Source: Flavobacteriaceae bacterium UBA3611
GTDB taxonomy: Bacteria > Bacteroidota > Bacteroidia > Flavobacteriales > Flavobacteriaceae
Reading direction: 5' to 3'
Assembly (NCBI GenBank): GCA_002375495.1
Contig: DFLU01000014.1
Coordinates: forward strand, 163,100-227,099
DNA length: 64,000 nucleotides
The notes under the pieces: model-generated
What the model saw: the letters and a program-made list of their open reading frames with translations, nothing else
Told to the model about the DNA's origin: nothing
The model's database searches: none
Part shown: one piece after another, positions 17,944 through 27,229 of the stretch
How the letters are laid out: every line of letters starts with the position of its first letter
Numbering within the stretch: the first letter of the stretch is position 1
Translations under genes and position numbers: made by a program

Positions 17944-18207
17944 GAGTCGAGATTATTTCACAAAACTACAGAATGATTGGAAAGATTTAGATTCAATTGT
18001 ACGGTTTCTAAAATTTATAGGGGACAACCGAAACCAAAATAGTTGAAACCTCGTATCTTTTTAAACAGATATGATAACAAAATACATACAAACTGTAAGA
18101 ATTTGCTTTCAAATGTTATTATTTTATGTTTTACATCGTATTTATTTGTATATCAACGAACAATAGACTTATACTTGCAATACCAAAATCAAATAACCCA
18201 AAGAATT

Positions 18208-19026
18208 ATGAGAGCCATTTTTCTAAAATATCTTTATCTACTTTGCATGGTACCAGTGTTGGTCTCTACCAGCATTGCTCAAGTTGGTATCAACACAACT
18301 ACCCCAGCCAATGGAGCCCTACTCGACGTTTTTAGTGATAGTAGCGGATTTCTAGCTCCTCGTGTTGCACTTACCGGCACCGACGATACAACTACGATAA
18401 CACCAGCTGCGACCACTGGACTTTTAGTCTACAACACGGTAACTGCAGGAACATTGCCTATACAGGTAACCCCTGGATTCTATTACTGGAATGGAAGCCA
18501 ATGGTTGCGATTTTATAATAGAGGCTACGGAATAAAGTTTGACCAGAACTCACAGACAACAGCAAATGTACTCAATTCGGTATATACTCAAATTTCGGAT
18601 CTTGACACTGGCTTTATTAACGTTCCTTATTCTGGAACCTACCACATAAAGGTCGAAACTACTTATGCTTGCGGAAACCTGTCTGCTACCACCTCTGAAG
18701 GGGTAGGCCAAGCTTCTGTAAGCCTAAATATGACTACAGGACTTTTAGGACTCCCGGTTCGCGTAAAAGAAAAGTATGTCACTTCTACTTCTAAGAGAAT
18801 TGGCACTACGACCTTGAACAACTTACCCCAAAATGTTACTATTATCTACACTGTAGATTTAGATGTTCTTAACACCTATCGATTTAATGTTACGGGAAGG
18901 GAATGGTCTAGAAACAACGTAGGTTTAGGAGCCTTTGGCAAAGACACCAGCAGCTATCCTGGAGCTAGCGGTGTTAATAATGCCCAAAGAGGTTCGCTTT
19001 CTATTACACTTTTAAAACAGCAATAA
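18208..19026 (+). CDS. Secreted surface protein, QVGINTTxP module plus jelly-roll-like domain
   Basis: A 272-residue protein. The ATG at 18208 is chosen because a signal peptide ending near VSTSIA follows; the frame is open further upstream. After cleavage comes the QVGINTTTP module (about residues 25-105) with GLLVYNT and GFYYWNGSQWLRF, then a beta-rich domain of about 160 residues (VPYSGTYHIKVET, NTYRFNVTGREW) resembling C1q/TNF-like jelly rolls. It ends SLSITLLKQQ. It is the first of four tandem surface genes and close to the next two in sequence. A role in adhesion or surface-layer assembly is an inference. Confidence 0.8.
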   Translation: MRAIFLKYLYLLCMVPVLVSTSIAQVGINTTTPANGALLDVFSDSSGFLAPRVALTGTDDTTTITPAATTGLLVYNTVTAGTLPIQVTPGFYYWNGSQWLRFYNRGYGIKFDQNSQTTANVLNSVYTQISDLDTGFINVPYSGTYHIKVETTYACGNLSATTSEGVGQASVSLNMTTGLLGLPVRVKEKYVTSTSKRIGTTTLNNLPQNVTIIYTVDLDVLNTYRFNVTGREWSRNNVGLGAFGKDTSSYPGASGVNNAQRGSLSITLLKQQ

Positions 19027-19099
19027 TATTAAAACCAATATACTAACGCTACCATACAATGTTGCATATGGCAGCTTAGTGAACACAAAGTTTAAACTT

Positions 19100-20467
19100 A
19101 TGAAACTCATTACTATATTAAAAAGAAAATCCCTACTAGGCAGTTGTGTACTATTTTTCTCGATAGTCATGAGCGCACAAGTAGGTATTAACACCACATC
19201 CCCAAATCCGTCATCAGCACTAGACATTACTAGTTCAGACAAGGGGTTCTTAATGCCAAAGATTGCACTTACGGGTACCGATGACACATCTACGATCACA
19301 CCCTCTCCAACTACTGGGCTTTTGGTCTATAATACTGCAAGTGCAGGAAGTCCTGGAAACGAAGTTGTTCCTGGGTTCTATTATTTCAACGGTGCTTCTT
19401 GGCGACGTTTTTACACCCAAGGGTATACATTGCTTTATGATCAAACATCAGAAGCTACGGCGAGCACTACCAATACCACATATACCATAATGCCTGGTTT
19501 GGATACAGGCGAAATAACTGTTCCTTTTAGTGGCACCTACCAAATTCGGGTAGAAGGATATTATGCAGCAGGGGATCTAATTAGTACTAGTGGAGACGGA
19601 GCAGCACAAGGATCGATCAGTTTAGCCATGGCCAGTGGCTCTGCCGGTGGTGGTGGTGGCGGTGGCAGCGGTGGTTGCGCGGGAGGTGTTTCAAGCTACC
19701 CATACAATGAAAGTTTTGAGAGCGGATTGGGACTTTGGACACAATCTGCCGCAGATGACATCGATTGGACACGCGACGCAGGTGGCACACCGAGTGGCAA
19801 TACAGGGCCTTCAACGGGATCTAGTGGGTCTTGGTATATGTACACTGAAGCCTCTGGTAATGGAACTGGATACCCAAATATGCGAGCTATTTTGAATTCA
19901 CCTTGTTTCGATTTGTCCTCAGAAACAACGGCAACGTTCAGTTTTGATTACCACATGTACGGTTCATCAGACATGGGAACTATCGACCTTGAAATTAGTG
20001 ACGATAACGGCGCATCATGGACGTCTATATGGAATGAAAGTGGAAATCAGGGAAATGCATGGTTATCAGAAAGTATTGATTTGACAGCTTATACTGGCGG
20101 CTCTGTACAACTAAGGTTTAACAGAGTAACAGGTGGAACTTGGCAAGCCGACTTAGCTATAGATAATGTATCAATGACAAACACCACTACCGGACCACTA
20201 ACGACGGTAAAAGAAACCTACCTAACAACTTCCTCAAAGCGTTTGGGCAGCACTACGGTAAACAATCTGGCACAGAGCGCCTCCATAATTGTAAATATCG
20301 ATTTGTATGCTGGTACAACGTATCGATTTGCAGTACGTGGAAGAGAATGGTTAGCTAATAATGTAGGCACGGGTTCTTTTGGAAAAAACACGAGTGGTTA
20401 TTCTGGCAACAGTGTAAACGATGCGCAAAGAGGAACCATGAGCATCAGTCTTATCAAACAATTTTAG
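19100..20467 (+). CDS. Secreted surface protein with a MAM-like domain nested inside a jelly-roll-like domain
   Basis: A 455-residue paralogue of the previous gene; ATG at 19100 in front of a signal peptide. The QVGINTTSP module is followed by the same beta domain, but that domain is interrupted after SISLAM by a glycine-rich linker (residues near 182-195) and a MAM-like domain of about 165 residues (SYPYNESFESGLGLW, FSFDYHMYGSSDMGTIDLEI, LAIDNVSM). The beta domain then resumes at TVKETYLTTSSKR and ends MSISLIKQF. The insertion is colinear with the uninterrupted paralogue. The same type of MAM domain occurs in the fourth gene of the cluster. Confidence 0.85.
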   Translation: MKLITILKRKSLLGSCVLFFSIVMSAQVGINTTSPNPSSALDITSSDKGFLMPKIALTGTDDTSTITPSPTTGLLVYNTASAGSPGNEVVPGFYYFNGASWRRFYTQGYTLLYDQTSEATASTTNTTYTIMPGLDTGEITVPFSGTYQIRVEGYYAAGDLISTSGDGAAQGSISLAMASGSAGGGGGGGSGGCAGGVSSYPYNESFESGLGLWTQSAADDIDWTRDAGGTPSGNTGPSTGSSGSWYMYTEASGNGTGYPNMRAILNSPCFDLSSETTATFSFDYHMYGSSDMGTIDLEISDDNGASWTSIWNESGNQGNAWLSESIDLTAYTGGSVQLRFNRVTGGTWQADLAIDNVSMTNTTTGPLTTVKETYLTTSSKRLGSTTVNNLAQSASIIVNIDLYAGTTYRFAVRGREWLANNVGTGSFGKNTSGYSGNSVNDAQRGTMSISLIKQF

Positions 20468-20502
20468 ACCACATCAGCACATCTAATTATAATATTACTA
20501 TT

Positions 20503-21357
20503 ATGAAAAAATATATTTCAGCTAAAATTTTAATGATTGCCTTTTTTGCTTCAATAGGGACCTCAGCTCAAGTTGTGATTGGTGAATCTATAACTGGAGG
20601 CTACTCAATAGATGACGGAGCTATTTTTCAGCTTAAAAGCGATGACAAAGGACTCTTAATCCCTAGGGTTTCATTACTATCCAGAAATGATGTGACTACG
20701 ATAACAGCAACGGAAACAGAAGGACTCTGGATTTACAACACCTCCAATTCTGGTACCGGCTTGGATCGCGTATCACCTGGATTTTATTTTTGGAATGGCA
20801 CTAGATGGGAAAAAATGTTCACTGAAGGACACACAGTACAATATGAACAAACTGAAACACTTCGAGTAGCAAATACAACTACTACTTACACCATACCAGG
20901 TCTCGACCAAGATTTTGTTGCTCCTTATACAGGAAGATATGAAATACACGTTACTGGCTACATAGCTGCACCTAATTTTTCAAACACGTCCCTGGAGTCT
21001 ACCGTACATGGCTCTTACATGTTAGAAATAGACAATGTGAAAGTAGCTGAAAGCAATGTGAGTTCAAACACTAAAAGAACGCCCTCAAACGCCTTCCAGG
21101 CCTTGGGGAGACAAACCACAATTGTATACTTAGTAGATATGATTGAAGGAGACACGTACAATTTCAGAGTACGTGCGCGCCTTTGGGACCATGAAAATGT
21201 AGATGCCTCTAGTTTGAATGTTTCAGGTCTATGTGGCGGTGCTGCATCTGGTTTGGCGTTTTTTGGTATCTGTTCTGCACCCTATAACGGTAACGACCTA
21301 CCAATAGACAATGCACAAGATGCTTATTTAACAATAACCCTATTACAACAGCTTTAA
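20503..21357 (+). CDS. Secreted surface protein, third paralogue of the cluster
   Basis: A 284-residue exported protein (signal peptide to about residue 22, IGTSA-QVVIG). It has a divergent QVGINT-type module (QLKSDDKGLLIPRVSLL, GLWIYNTSNSG, GFYFWNGTRWEKMF), and then the same C-terminal beta domain as its two upstream neighbours (VAPYTGRYEIHVTGYIA, TYNFRVRARLWDHENV), ending AYLTITLLQQL. It lies 35 bp after the previous gene and 39 bp before the next, so within the same operon. A Cys-containing loop (LCGGAASGLAFFGICSAPY) is specific to this copy. Confidence 0.8.
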   Translation: MKKYISAKILMIAFFASIGTSAQVVIGESITGGYSIDDGAIFQLKSDDKGLLIPRVSLLSRNDVTTITATETEGLWIYNTSNSGTGLDRVSPGFYFWNGTRWEKMFTEGHTVQYEQTETLRVANTTTTYTIPGLDQDFVAPYTGRYEIHVTGYIAAPNFSNTSLESTVHGSYMLEIDNVKVAESNVSSNTKRTPSNAFQALGRQTTIVYLVDMIEGDTYNFRVRARLWDHENVDASSLNVSGLCGGAASGLAFFGICSAPYNGNDLPIDNAQDAYLTITLLQQL

Positions 21358-21396
21358 ATTTTATTTCAAAATTCACCAAATTTATTCCCTCAAATT

Positions 21397-24300
21397 ATGA
21401 TCAATAAAATACGCAAAACCCCCGCAACAAAATTTAGCCTACTTATGGCAGTATTTCTTTTTGGATTATACGCTTGTAATCAAAAAACTGAGGATTCAGA
21501 AGGCAATCTAGGCACTAATCCGGATACGTCAAGGGATTCTGAAGGAGATACTTTTTCTATCGTCGCTTACGACAAAACTACCGGGCAAGTGGGTGGAGCA
21601 GCTTGCAGCTGTGTTTCGTACAGTGGTGGAATCGATTTTTTGAGTGACCTTATCACAGACGGTACAAACAGTCCTAATAATATTGTTGGTGCCATTCATT
21701 CGCAAGCGGCCTATAATTCCTCCACTCAGACCTTTGCAAGAAACAGAATGCTAGCTGGTGACACACCACAACAAATTATCAATGCTACGGTAGCAGCAGA
21801 CGGTAGCTCTGCTTCAAGACAATACGGTGTAGTTGGAGTTGATGTGCCAGGTGCTGCAGGATTTTCTGGAACCTCAAATGGTGACTACAAAAATGACCAA
21901 CAAGGAGATAACGCGCTTTACACATACTCAATACAAGGGAATATATTGGATACTTCAAACGGTCAAGATCTCTTAGACGATATGGAGGCAATTTTCAACA
22001 GCACAGATGGAACATTAGGAGATAAATTGATGGCGGCACTTCAAGCAGCCAAACGAGTAGGTGGGGATAGCAGATGCCAAAGTAGAGGAAATAGTGGGCG
22101 TACAGCATTTGTCCAAGTACTTTCTCCTGGAGAAACTACTCCAGGTTTAGCATATGACGTAGGAGATAGTGTATCTGCGGTTGCCGATTATATCGAGCCA
22201 ATAGATGTACTTCAATGTTTATATGATGCAGGAGAAAACACTCCTTTTTGCCGACAAACTGTTTCTACTTTTCCTTATTCTATGGACTTCGAAGAAAAGT
22301 CTTGGGAACAGGAACAAGCTACTTGTAACGTAAATAGTTCTTGGATTAGATCACGCTTTGCAAGTCCTTCTACAGGTACAGGACCTTCAGGACCCAACCA
22401 AGGAACTCTGTATACCTTCGTTGAAGCTTCGAATATTAATGGTCAAGGCACATCACCGCGTGATGCCTTTATAGGTTCACCGTGTTTTACCATTCCTAGT
22501 AACTCTACTGCATCTATCACCTTCGATTATCATATGTTTGGAAGTGACATGGGTACATTAAGCTTAAAAGCAAGCAGTAACGGTGGGAGTAGTTGGACTA
22601 CGCTTTGGTCGGAAACTGGAAACCAGGGAAATTCTTGGTTTAATGATGAATTCGTAGACATCTCAAGCTATGCAGGGAGCACAGTGAAATTTAGATTTGA
22701 AGCACGCCTTGGCAACGGTTTTGAAAGTGACATGGCCTTAGATGACATTCAAATTGATGTACAACCAATTTTAGCCTGTTCTGGTGCTACCAAGACCTGG
22801 AATGGAAGCAGTTGGTCTCCTAGCGGAGCTCCGGGCCTTACCAACCCAGTTGTGATTGCCGGCAACTACGACACTTCGTCTGGAGCCGATGGTAGCTTTG
22901 AAGCATGCACTGTTACAGTAAATAATGGCGCAACGCTAACAGTAGGTGCAGATAGTTATATGTTAGTTGACACAGACATCACCGTTAATGGAACACTACA
23001 AGTTGACCATACAGGTAATGTGGTTCAAAATGATGATACGGCTTCCGTAGTAAAAGCACCTACCGCTACAATTCAAGTTGATATTACGACGCCAGTATTA
23101 CAGACAAGAGATTTTATGGTCATGGGAAGCCCTATGAGTGCCGAAACACGTAATGGCGTATTTGCCGATGCGTTCTTGGTCCTTAACCACAACACAACCG
23201 ACTTCGTTCCAGACAACACTGTCCCAAATCCACACGGGGTTACCTTTGCAGATTTGAATGGTGATTTTTGGAAATCCTATACAGGTGCGATTAATGTAGG
23301 AGAAGGCTATATAGTACGCCCTCAAGACAGCTATTCAGATCCTGCCAATGAAGCCTATTTTATGACGTACAACCAGGGTACCTTAAATAATGGAGAAGTT
23401 GTTAGAAACATCAATTTGAATACCGCGAACGACGATACACCAAACATCTACGCCAACCCATATCCTAGTGCGATGTCTGGTTTTGAATTGATAAATCAAA
23501 ACCCACTTATTAACGAAATATATTTCTGGGAGCACCTAACTCCACCTAGCTCATCAATTCCAGGGTGGAACTCTACCAACTTTAGTATGCGCGATATTTC
23601 CATGTATAATCTAACGGGAGGAACCAAAGCACCCAATGACACCAGCCCTACTGGCGTGACAGAGCCAAACGGAGTAATTTCTACCGGTCAAGGATTTGCC
23701 ATAATGGCCACCAACGCTGGAACGATGACCATGAATAATTCTATGCGTTTGTCGTCAGGGAACACAACTCTTAGAGCACCAAATCAGGAAGATTTAGACA
23801 AGTTATGGCTATCGGTAAAAAGTGTAGAGTATGAAGTGTCTAGCAGTATGTTGCTAGGTTTCAATCCTGTAGCTACCGAAAACTTAGATCCGGGATATGA
23901 CAGCGAACGACTTTCAGATCAGCTTTCTATATTTACAACGCACATTGCTACGGGTTCTCAATTGGGCATTCAAACAACAAGTGCATTTGATTCCAATATG
24001 AAATTCCCTGTTGGGTTCTTAACTAAAATTGAAGATAAAACAACATACGAAATAGCTCTCGACAAAGTGATTGGCGAAAGAATTTCCAATGCGAAAGTAT
24101 TTTTACATGATTCTGTAGAAGGGTTGGTAATCGACCTTACAACTCAAAGCTATGTTTTTGAGTCGAATGCGACAAATTCACCTGAACGATTTACTGTATT
24201 CTTCACCGCAGACAATACACTTGGTGCAGAAGCGTTAACTATTCAAAATATTAAATTTTATCCTAACCCTGCTAAGGATGTGTTGAACATTTTATCCGCA

Positions 24301-24477
24301 AATCAACCATTAGAACAAATTGAAATCTATGATATGCGCGGACGCTTATTAGAGCAGTATTCAGCAGAAAATAATGTGTCCTTTTCGATTAAAGTATCTG
24401 CCCTTAGAACAGGAGTATATTTTGTTAAAATTAATACCGCCTCAGGTAGTATTACAAAGAGACTTATTAAAGAGTAA
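21397..24477 (+). CDS. DUF1028 (Ntn-hydrolase-like) surface protein with MAM-like domain and T9SS sorting tail
   Basis: A 1026-residue protein, last gene of the surface operon. It begins with a lipoprotein-like signal (LFGLYAC, Cys27), then a DUF1028 domain at about residues 50-270 (DTFSIVAYDKTTGQVGGAA; YGVVGVDVPGAAGFSG), a family of the Ntn-hydrolase superfamily of unknown substrate. A MAM-like domain follows at about 285-455 (FPYSMDFEEKSW, FDYHMFGSDMGTLSL), then a beta-helix-like or surface-repeat region, and a type A T9SS sorting domain at the C-terminus (FYPNPAKDVLNI ... GVYFVKIN ... KRLIKE). Export by T9SS to the cell surface is strongly indicated; the lipobox at the other end is odd. 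Confidence 0.88.
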   Translation: MINKIRKTPATKFSLLMAVFLFGLYACNQKTEDSEGNLGTNPDTSRDSEGDTFSIVAYDKTTGQVGGAACSCVSYSGGIDFLSDLITDGTNSPNNIVGAIHSQAAYNSSTQTFARNRMLAGDTPQQIINATVAADGSSASRQYGVVGVDVPGAAGFSGTSNGDYKNDQQGDNALYTYSIQGNILDTSNGQDLLDDMEAIFNSTDGTLGDKLMAALQAAKRVGGDSRCQSRGNSGRTAFVQVLSPGETTPGLAYDVGDSVSAVADYIEPIDVLQCLYDAGENTPFCRQTVSTFPYSMDFEEKSWEQEQATCNVNSSWIRSRFASPSTGTGPSGPNQGTLYTFVEASNINGQGTSPRDAFIGSPCFTIPSNSTASITFDYHMFGSDMGTLSLKASSNGGSSWTTLWSETGNQGNSWFNDEFVDISSYAGSTVKFRFEARLGNGFESDMALDDIQIDVQPILACSGATKTWNGSSWSPSGAPGLTNPVVIAGNYDTSSGADGSFEACTVTVNNGATLTVGADSYMLVDTDITVNGTLQVDHTGNVVQNDDTASVVKAPTATIQVDITTPVLQTRDFMVMGSPMSAETRNGVFADAFLVLNHNTTDFVPDNTVPNPHGVTFADLNGDFWKSYTGAINVGEGYIVRPQDSYSDPANEAYFMTYNQGTLNNGEVVRNINLNTANDDTPNIYANPYPSAMSGFELINQNPLINEIYFWEHLTPPSSSIPGWNSTNFSMRDISMYNLTGGTKAPNDTSPTGVTEPNGVISTGQGFAIMATNAGTMTMNNSMRLSSGNTTLRAPNQEDLDKLWLSVKSVEYEVSSSMLLGFNPVATENLDPGYDSERLSDQLSIFTTHIATGSQLGIQTTSAFDSNMKFPVGFLTKIEDKTTYEIALDKVIGERISNAKVFLHDSVEGLVIDLTTQSYVFESNATNSPERFTVFFTADNTLGAEALTIQNIKFYPNPAKDVLNILSANQPLEQIEIYDMRGRLLEQYSAENNVSFSIKVSALRTGVYFVKINTASGSITKRLIKE

Positions 24478-24503
24478 CAAAAAATCCAATTAACATAAAT
24501 TGT

Positions 24504-24533
24504 AAAAATCACTGGCTAACACCAGTGATTTTT
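24504..24533 (+). terminator. Terminator of the surface-protein operon
   Basis: AAAAATCACTGG (24504-24515) pairs perfectly with CCAGTGATTTTT (24522-24533), loop of 6 nt, followed by TTG. It ends the 18.2-24.5 kb unit. Confidence 0.9.
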
Positions 24534-24674
24534 TTGTGCTAAACTCAAATAAATTGGGAAAATAATAACAGAATTGTTAAACTTTTATGTATTTCATCTA
24601 AATTATATGCTTTTAATCGATTTAACGTAACATAATTTATAATATTGTAAGACTTAACTTACAAATTCTGAAAT

Positions 24675-26924
24675 ATGATAAGAAAATTACACTCCCCTAT
24701 TATTTTCTGTCTTGCCGCTATGCTTTTAATAGGCGTTAGCACTACAGCCCAAGTGGGAATAGGAACCGTCAGTCCCGATCCGGGATCATTATTAGATATT
24801 GAAAGCACCGACAAAGGATTGTTAATCCCCCGTGTTTCAATTGCCAATCTAAATACTATTGCACCCATTACTGGAGGGGCCACTGAAAGCCTCTTGGTGT
24901 ACAACACAAACATTTCAACTGGAAAAGGATACTACTATTGGGACGGCTCTCAGTGGGTTTCCTTAAATAGTGAGGACTGGAAACTTCGTGGAAATCTTGG
25001 AACCGATCAAAACAACGATTTTGTAGGTACGCTAGATGATGAAGCACTTACCTTTAGAACCAACAATATTCAACGCTTCCGCGTGGCCAACGACGATCAA
25101 GTTCTAGCCATGGCAAACGGTTCAGCCGCGAGACCATTTTATTCCTGGAATGCCGATCAAACCATGGGCTTCTGGCGATCTGGTACGCGACAAATGGATA
25201 TGGTCATTAACGGCTCTACCTTCTTTAATGCGAACGCAAACACGGGTGGCGGATCTGATCTGGAATGGTCCTTTAATCCAGGGGGTGTTGACATGAACCT
25301 GCGCGTAGAAACAGACAACAACGCAAATTCGCTATTTGTTCATGGCGAAGAAGATAATGTAGGCTTAGGCACCAATGCACCAAATAGTAGTGCTCAATTA
25401 GACATGGCTGCCATAAATAAAGGTATTCTAATCAATCGAGTGGCCTTAACCGCTACCAATGTTGCAAGTCCTGTAACTGCTCCTGCCGAAGGTTTGATGG
25501 TTTATAACACGGCAAACTCGAGCAGCGGAAGTACAGAGGTGCTCCCCGGATTCTATTATTGGGACAGCACTAAATGGGTTGCCATGGGCGGAACCAACGG
25601 AAGGGACTGGTCTTTGGAAGGAAATGCCGGTACCAACGCAGCTACAAATTTTTTAGGAACAACAGATGCTACCGCACTGGTACTGAGAACCCAAAATTTG
25701 GAACGCATGAATATCTCAGCAGATGGAAACGCTGCGATTGGCAGCGCTCCTTACAATAACGTGGGACTTAGAGTGAACAAAGCAGGTGAAGACTTTGGCG
25801 TTCTTGGCGAGACAAACTCTGCTTCTGGCGCGGCCCTGGCTGGTTTTGAATCTGGCTCGGGTGATGGCGTCACAGGTCAAAACTCAGGGATGGGTACAGG
25901 CGTTTTCGGATATGCCGCTCAAAATTATGGCGTATTAGGGCTCACACCCTACACAGGTGGTGTTTACCTTACTGCGGGAGTTGTAGGTTGGGGATCAGGA
26001 ATGAATAATGCCAACGGATTAATAGCCGTGACGAGTAATGTAGCAACTTCCCAACAAAGTGTTGCTTTTCGGGCAATAAGTGGCGGAACAACATCCTACT
26101 CTCCAACCACAGTACTTAACATAGGGGTAAATAGTAATTCGCCTGAATTGGCATATTACGGCCAAACCGAAGGCCCCATCACAACGTATGGCAACCTTGA
26201 TGCTGCAGAATTTACTACAAACTATACAGGTATTCAAACTGATCCCGATGGTCGGGACCCGAGAGCTTATCTAGCAGGATACAGGTCTAATGCCACAACT
26301 CCATTAGGGAGCGGACAAACATATTACGGTGCTTACCTGTACAGTGGCGGGGTGAATAGCAATGCTTCGTATGCGTATGCCGGAGCTCGCCATAATGGTA
26401 TTAATTATAAAATTATCGGAAACGGAATTGTGTCTACTATTGTAGAAGGAACCCAAGAAGATGACAAGAGAATTATGTTTGCACCCGAAGCGCCTGAAGT
26501 ACTTTTTGAAGACTACGGAACAGGCAGATTAATAAATGGTTCGGCAACGATTCAGATTGACCCTATTTTTTCAAAGAACATCGTAGTAGACCAACAACAT
26601 CCATTAAAAGTATTCATTCAACTTGAAGGCGACTGTAATGGCGTGTACGTAACTAACAAAACAGCTAGCGGATTTGTAGTGAAAGAATTAAAAGGTGGTA
26701 ACAACACAGTAGATTTCTCTTGGCACATCGTGGCGAATAGAAAAGATGATTTCGCTAGAAATGCCTCGGAAGGATCTGCGTATAGTTCACTTCGCTTTCC
26801 AGATGCCCCTTCTTTAATCGCTCCAAGTGGTTCTAAAGGAACCCAGATAAAAGACGATAAAGCAAATGCAACATTGGCTACCCTTCAATCAGTAGCAAAC
26901 AGCTCCCCGTCAAAAGGAAATTAA
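24675..26924 (+). CDS. Large secreted protein with duplicated QVGIGT modules, tail-fibre-like
   Basis: A 749-residue exported protein (signal peptide to about residue 26). It has two tandem copies of a module: QVGIGTVSPDPGSLLDIEST with GLLIPRV and YYYWDGSQWVSL, and then VGLGTNAPNSSAQLDMAAIN with GILINRV and FYYWDSTKWVAM. Each copy is followed by a segment of the type WxLxGNxGTxxxxxFxGTxDxxALxFRTxN, as seen in phage-tail-fibre-like and trimeric surface proteins. A Gly-rich repetitive middle region leads to a C-terminal domain (PLKVFIQLEGDCNGVYVTNK, GFVVKELKGG) that may act as a chaperone or trimerisation module. No T9SS tail is visible. Separate terminators isolate it from its neighbours. Confidence 0.8.
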   Translation: MIRKLHSPIIFCLAAMLLIGVSTTAQVGIGTVSPDPGSLLDIESTDKGLLIPRVSIANLNTIAPITGGATESLLVYNTNISTGKGYYYWDGSQWVSLNSEDWKLRGNLGTDQNNDFVGTLDDEALTFRTNNIQRFRVANDDQVLAMANGSAARPFYSWNADQTMGFWRSGTRQMDMVINGSTFFNANANTGGGSDLEWSFNPGGVDMNLRVETDNNANSLFVHGEEDNVGLGTNAPNSSAQLDMAAINKGILINRVALTATNVASPVTAPAEGLMVYNTANSSSGSTEVLPGFYYWDSTKWVAMGGTNGRDWSLEGNAGTNAATNFLGTTDATALVLRTQNLERMNISADGNAAIGSAPYNNVGLRVNKAGEDFGVLGETNSASGAALAGFESGSGDGVTGQNSGMGTGVFGYAAQNYGVLGLTPYTGGVYLTAGVVGWGSGMNNANGLIAVTSNVATSQQSVAFRAISGGTTSYSPTTVLNIGVNSNSPELAYYGQTEGPITTYGNLDAAEFTTNYTGIQTDPDGRDPRAYLAGYRSNATTPLGSGQTYYGAYLYSGGVNSNASYAYAGARHNGINYKIIGNGIVSTIVEGTQEDDKRIMFAPEAPEVLFEDYGTGRLINGSATIQIDPIFSKNIVVDQQHPLKVFIQLEGDCNGVYVTNKTASGFVVKELKGGNNTVDFSWHIVANRKDDFARNASEGSAYSSLRFPDAPSLIAPSGSKGTQIKDDKANATLATLQSVANSSPSKGN

Positions 26925-26951
26925 TTGTTTGAAACAAACCTAACTTTTGAG

Positions 26952-26975
26952 GCCTTCATCGGAAATGATGAAGGC
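26952..26975 (+). terminator. Rho-independent terminator
   Basis: GCCTTCATC (26952-26960) pairs with GATGAAGGC (26967-26975) and is followed by six T, 27 bp after the large surface gene. Confidence 0.9.
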
Positions 26976-27138
26976 TTTTTTATGAAGCATAGAGCCTAAA
27001 ACCATCCTTTTAAGAAGACTATGTAATATTTTTCTGAATTTTTTACCCAAAATCATACATTTCATCTATAAAAAAAGTCATTGCTCGAAATAGTACTGAT
27101 TTTTAATCTATTGGCGGTAGTTCGACGCAAATTTAACA

Positions 27139-27168
27139 TTGACTTAGTAAAACTAATCCATACTTTTA
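27139..27168 (+). promoter_or_regulatory. Candidate promoter of the 27.2-kb surface gene
   Basis: TTG (27139-27141) and TACTTTTA (27161-27168) are 19 nt apart; the second element differs from TAnnTTTG in its last base. The remaining 305-bp gap (26925-27229) holds only the upstream terminator and AT-rich sequence. Confidence 0.5.
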
Positions 27169-27229
27169 CAGCCTTTTAGATCCCCAATCTATTCCACTTA
27201 TCCTGCTTTTCATGCTGAAAAATAAAATC

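Noticed and set aside
18043..18207. N-terminal extension of the 18.2-kb surface protein
   Set aside because: The upstream 55 codons have no signal-peptide character, and the proper signal peptide begins at the ATG at 18208.
19640..19685. GGT-rich tract as a frameshift or assembly error
   Set aside because: The frame continues on both sides with meaningful domains, so it is a glycine linker.
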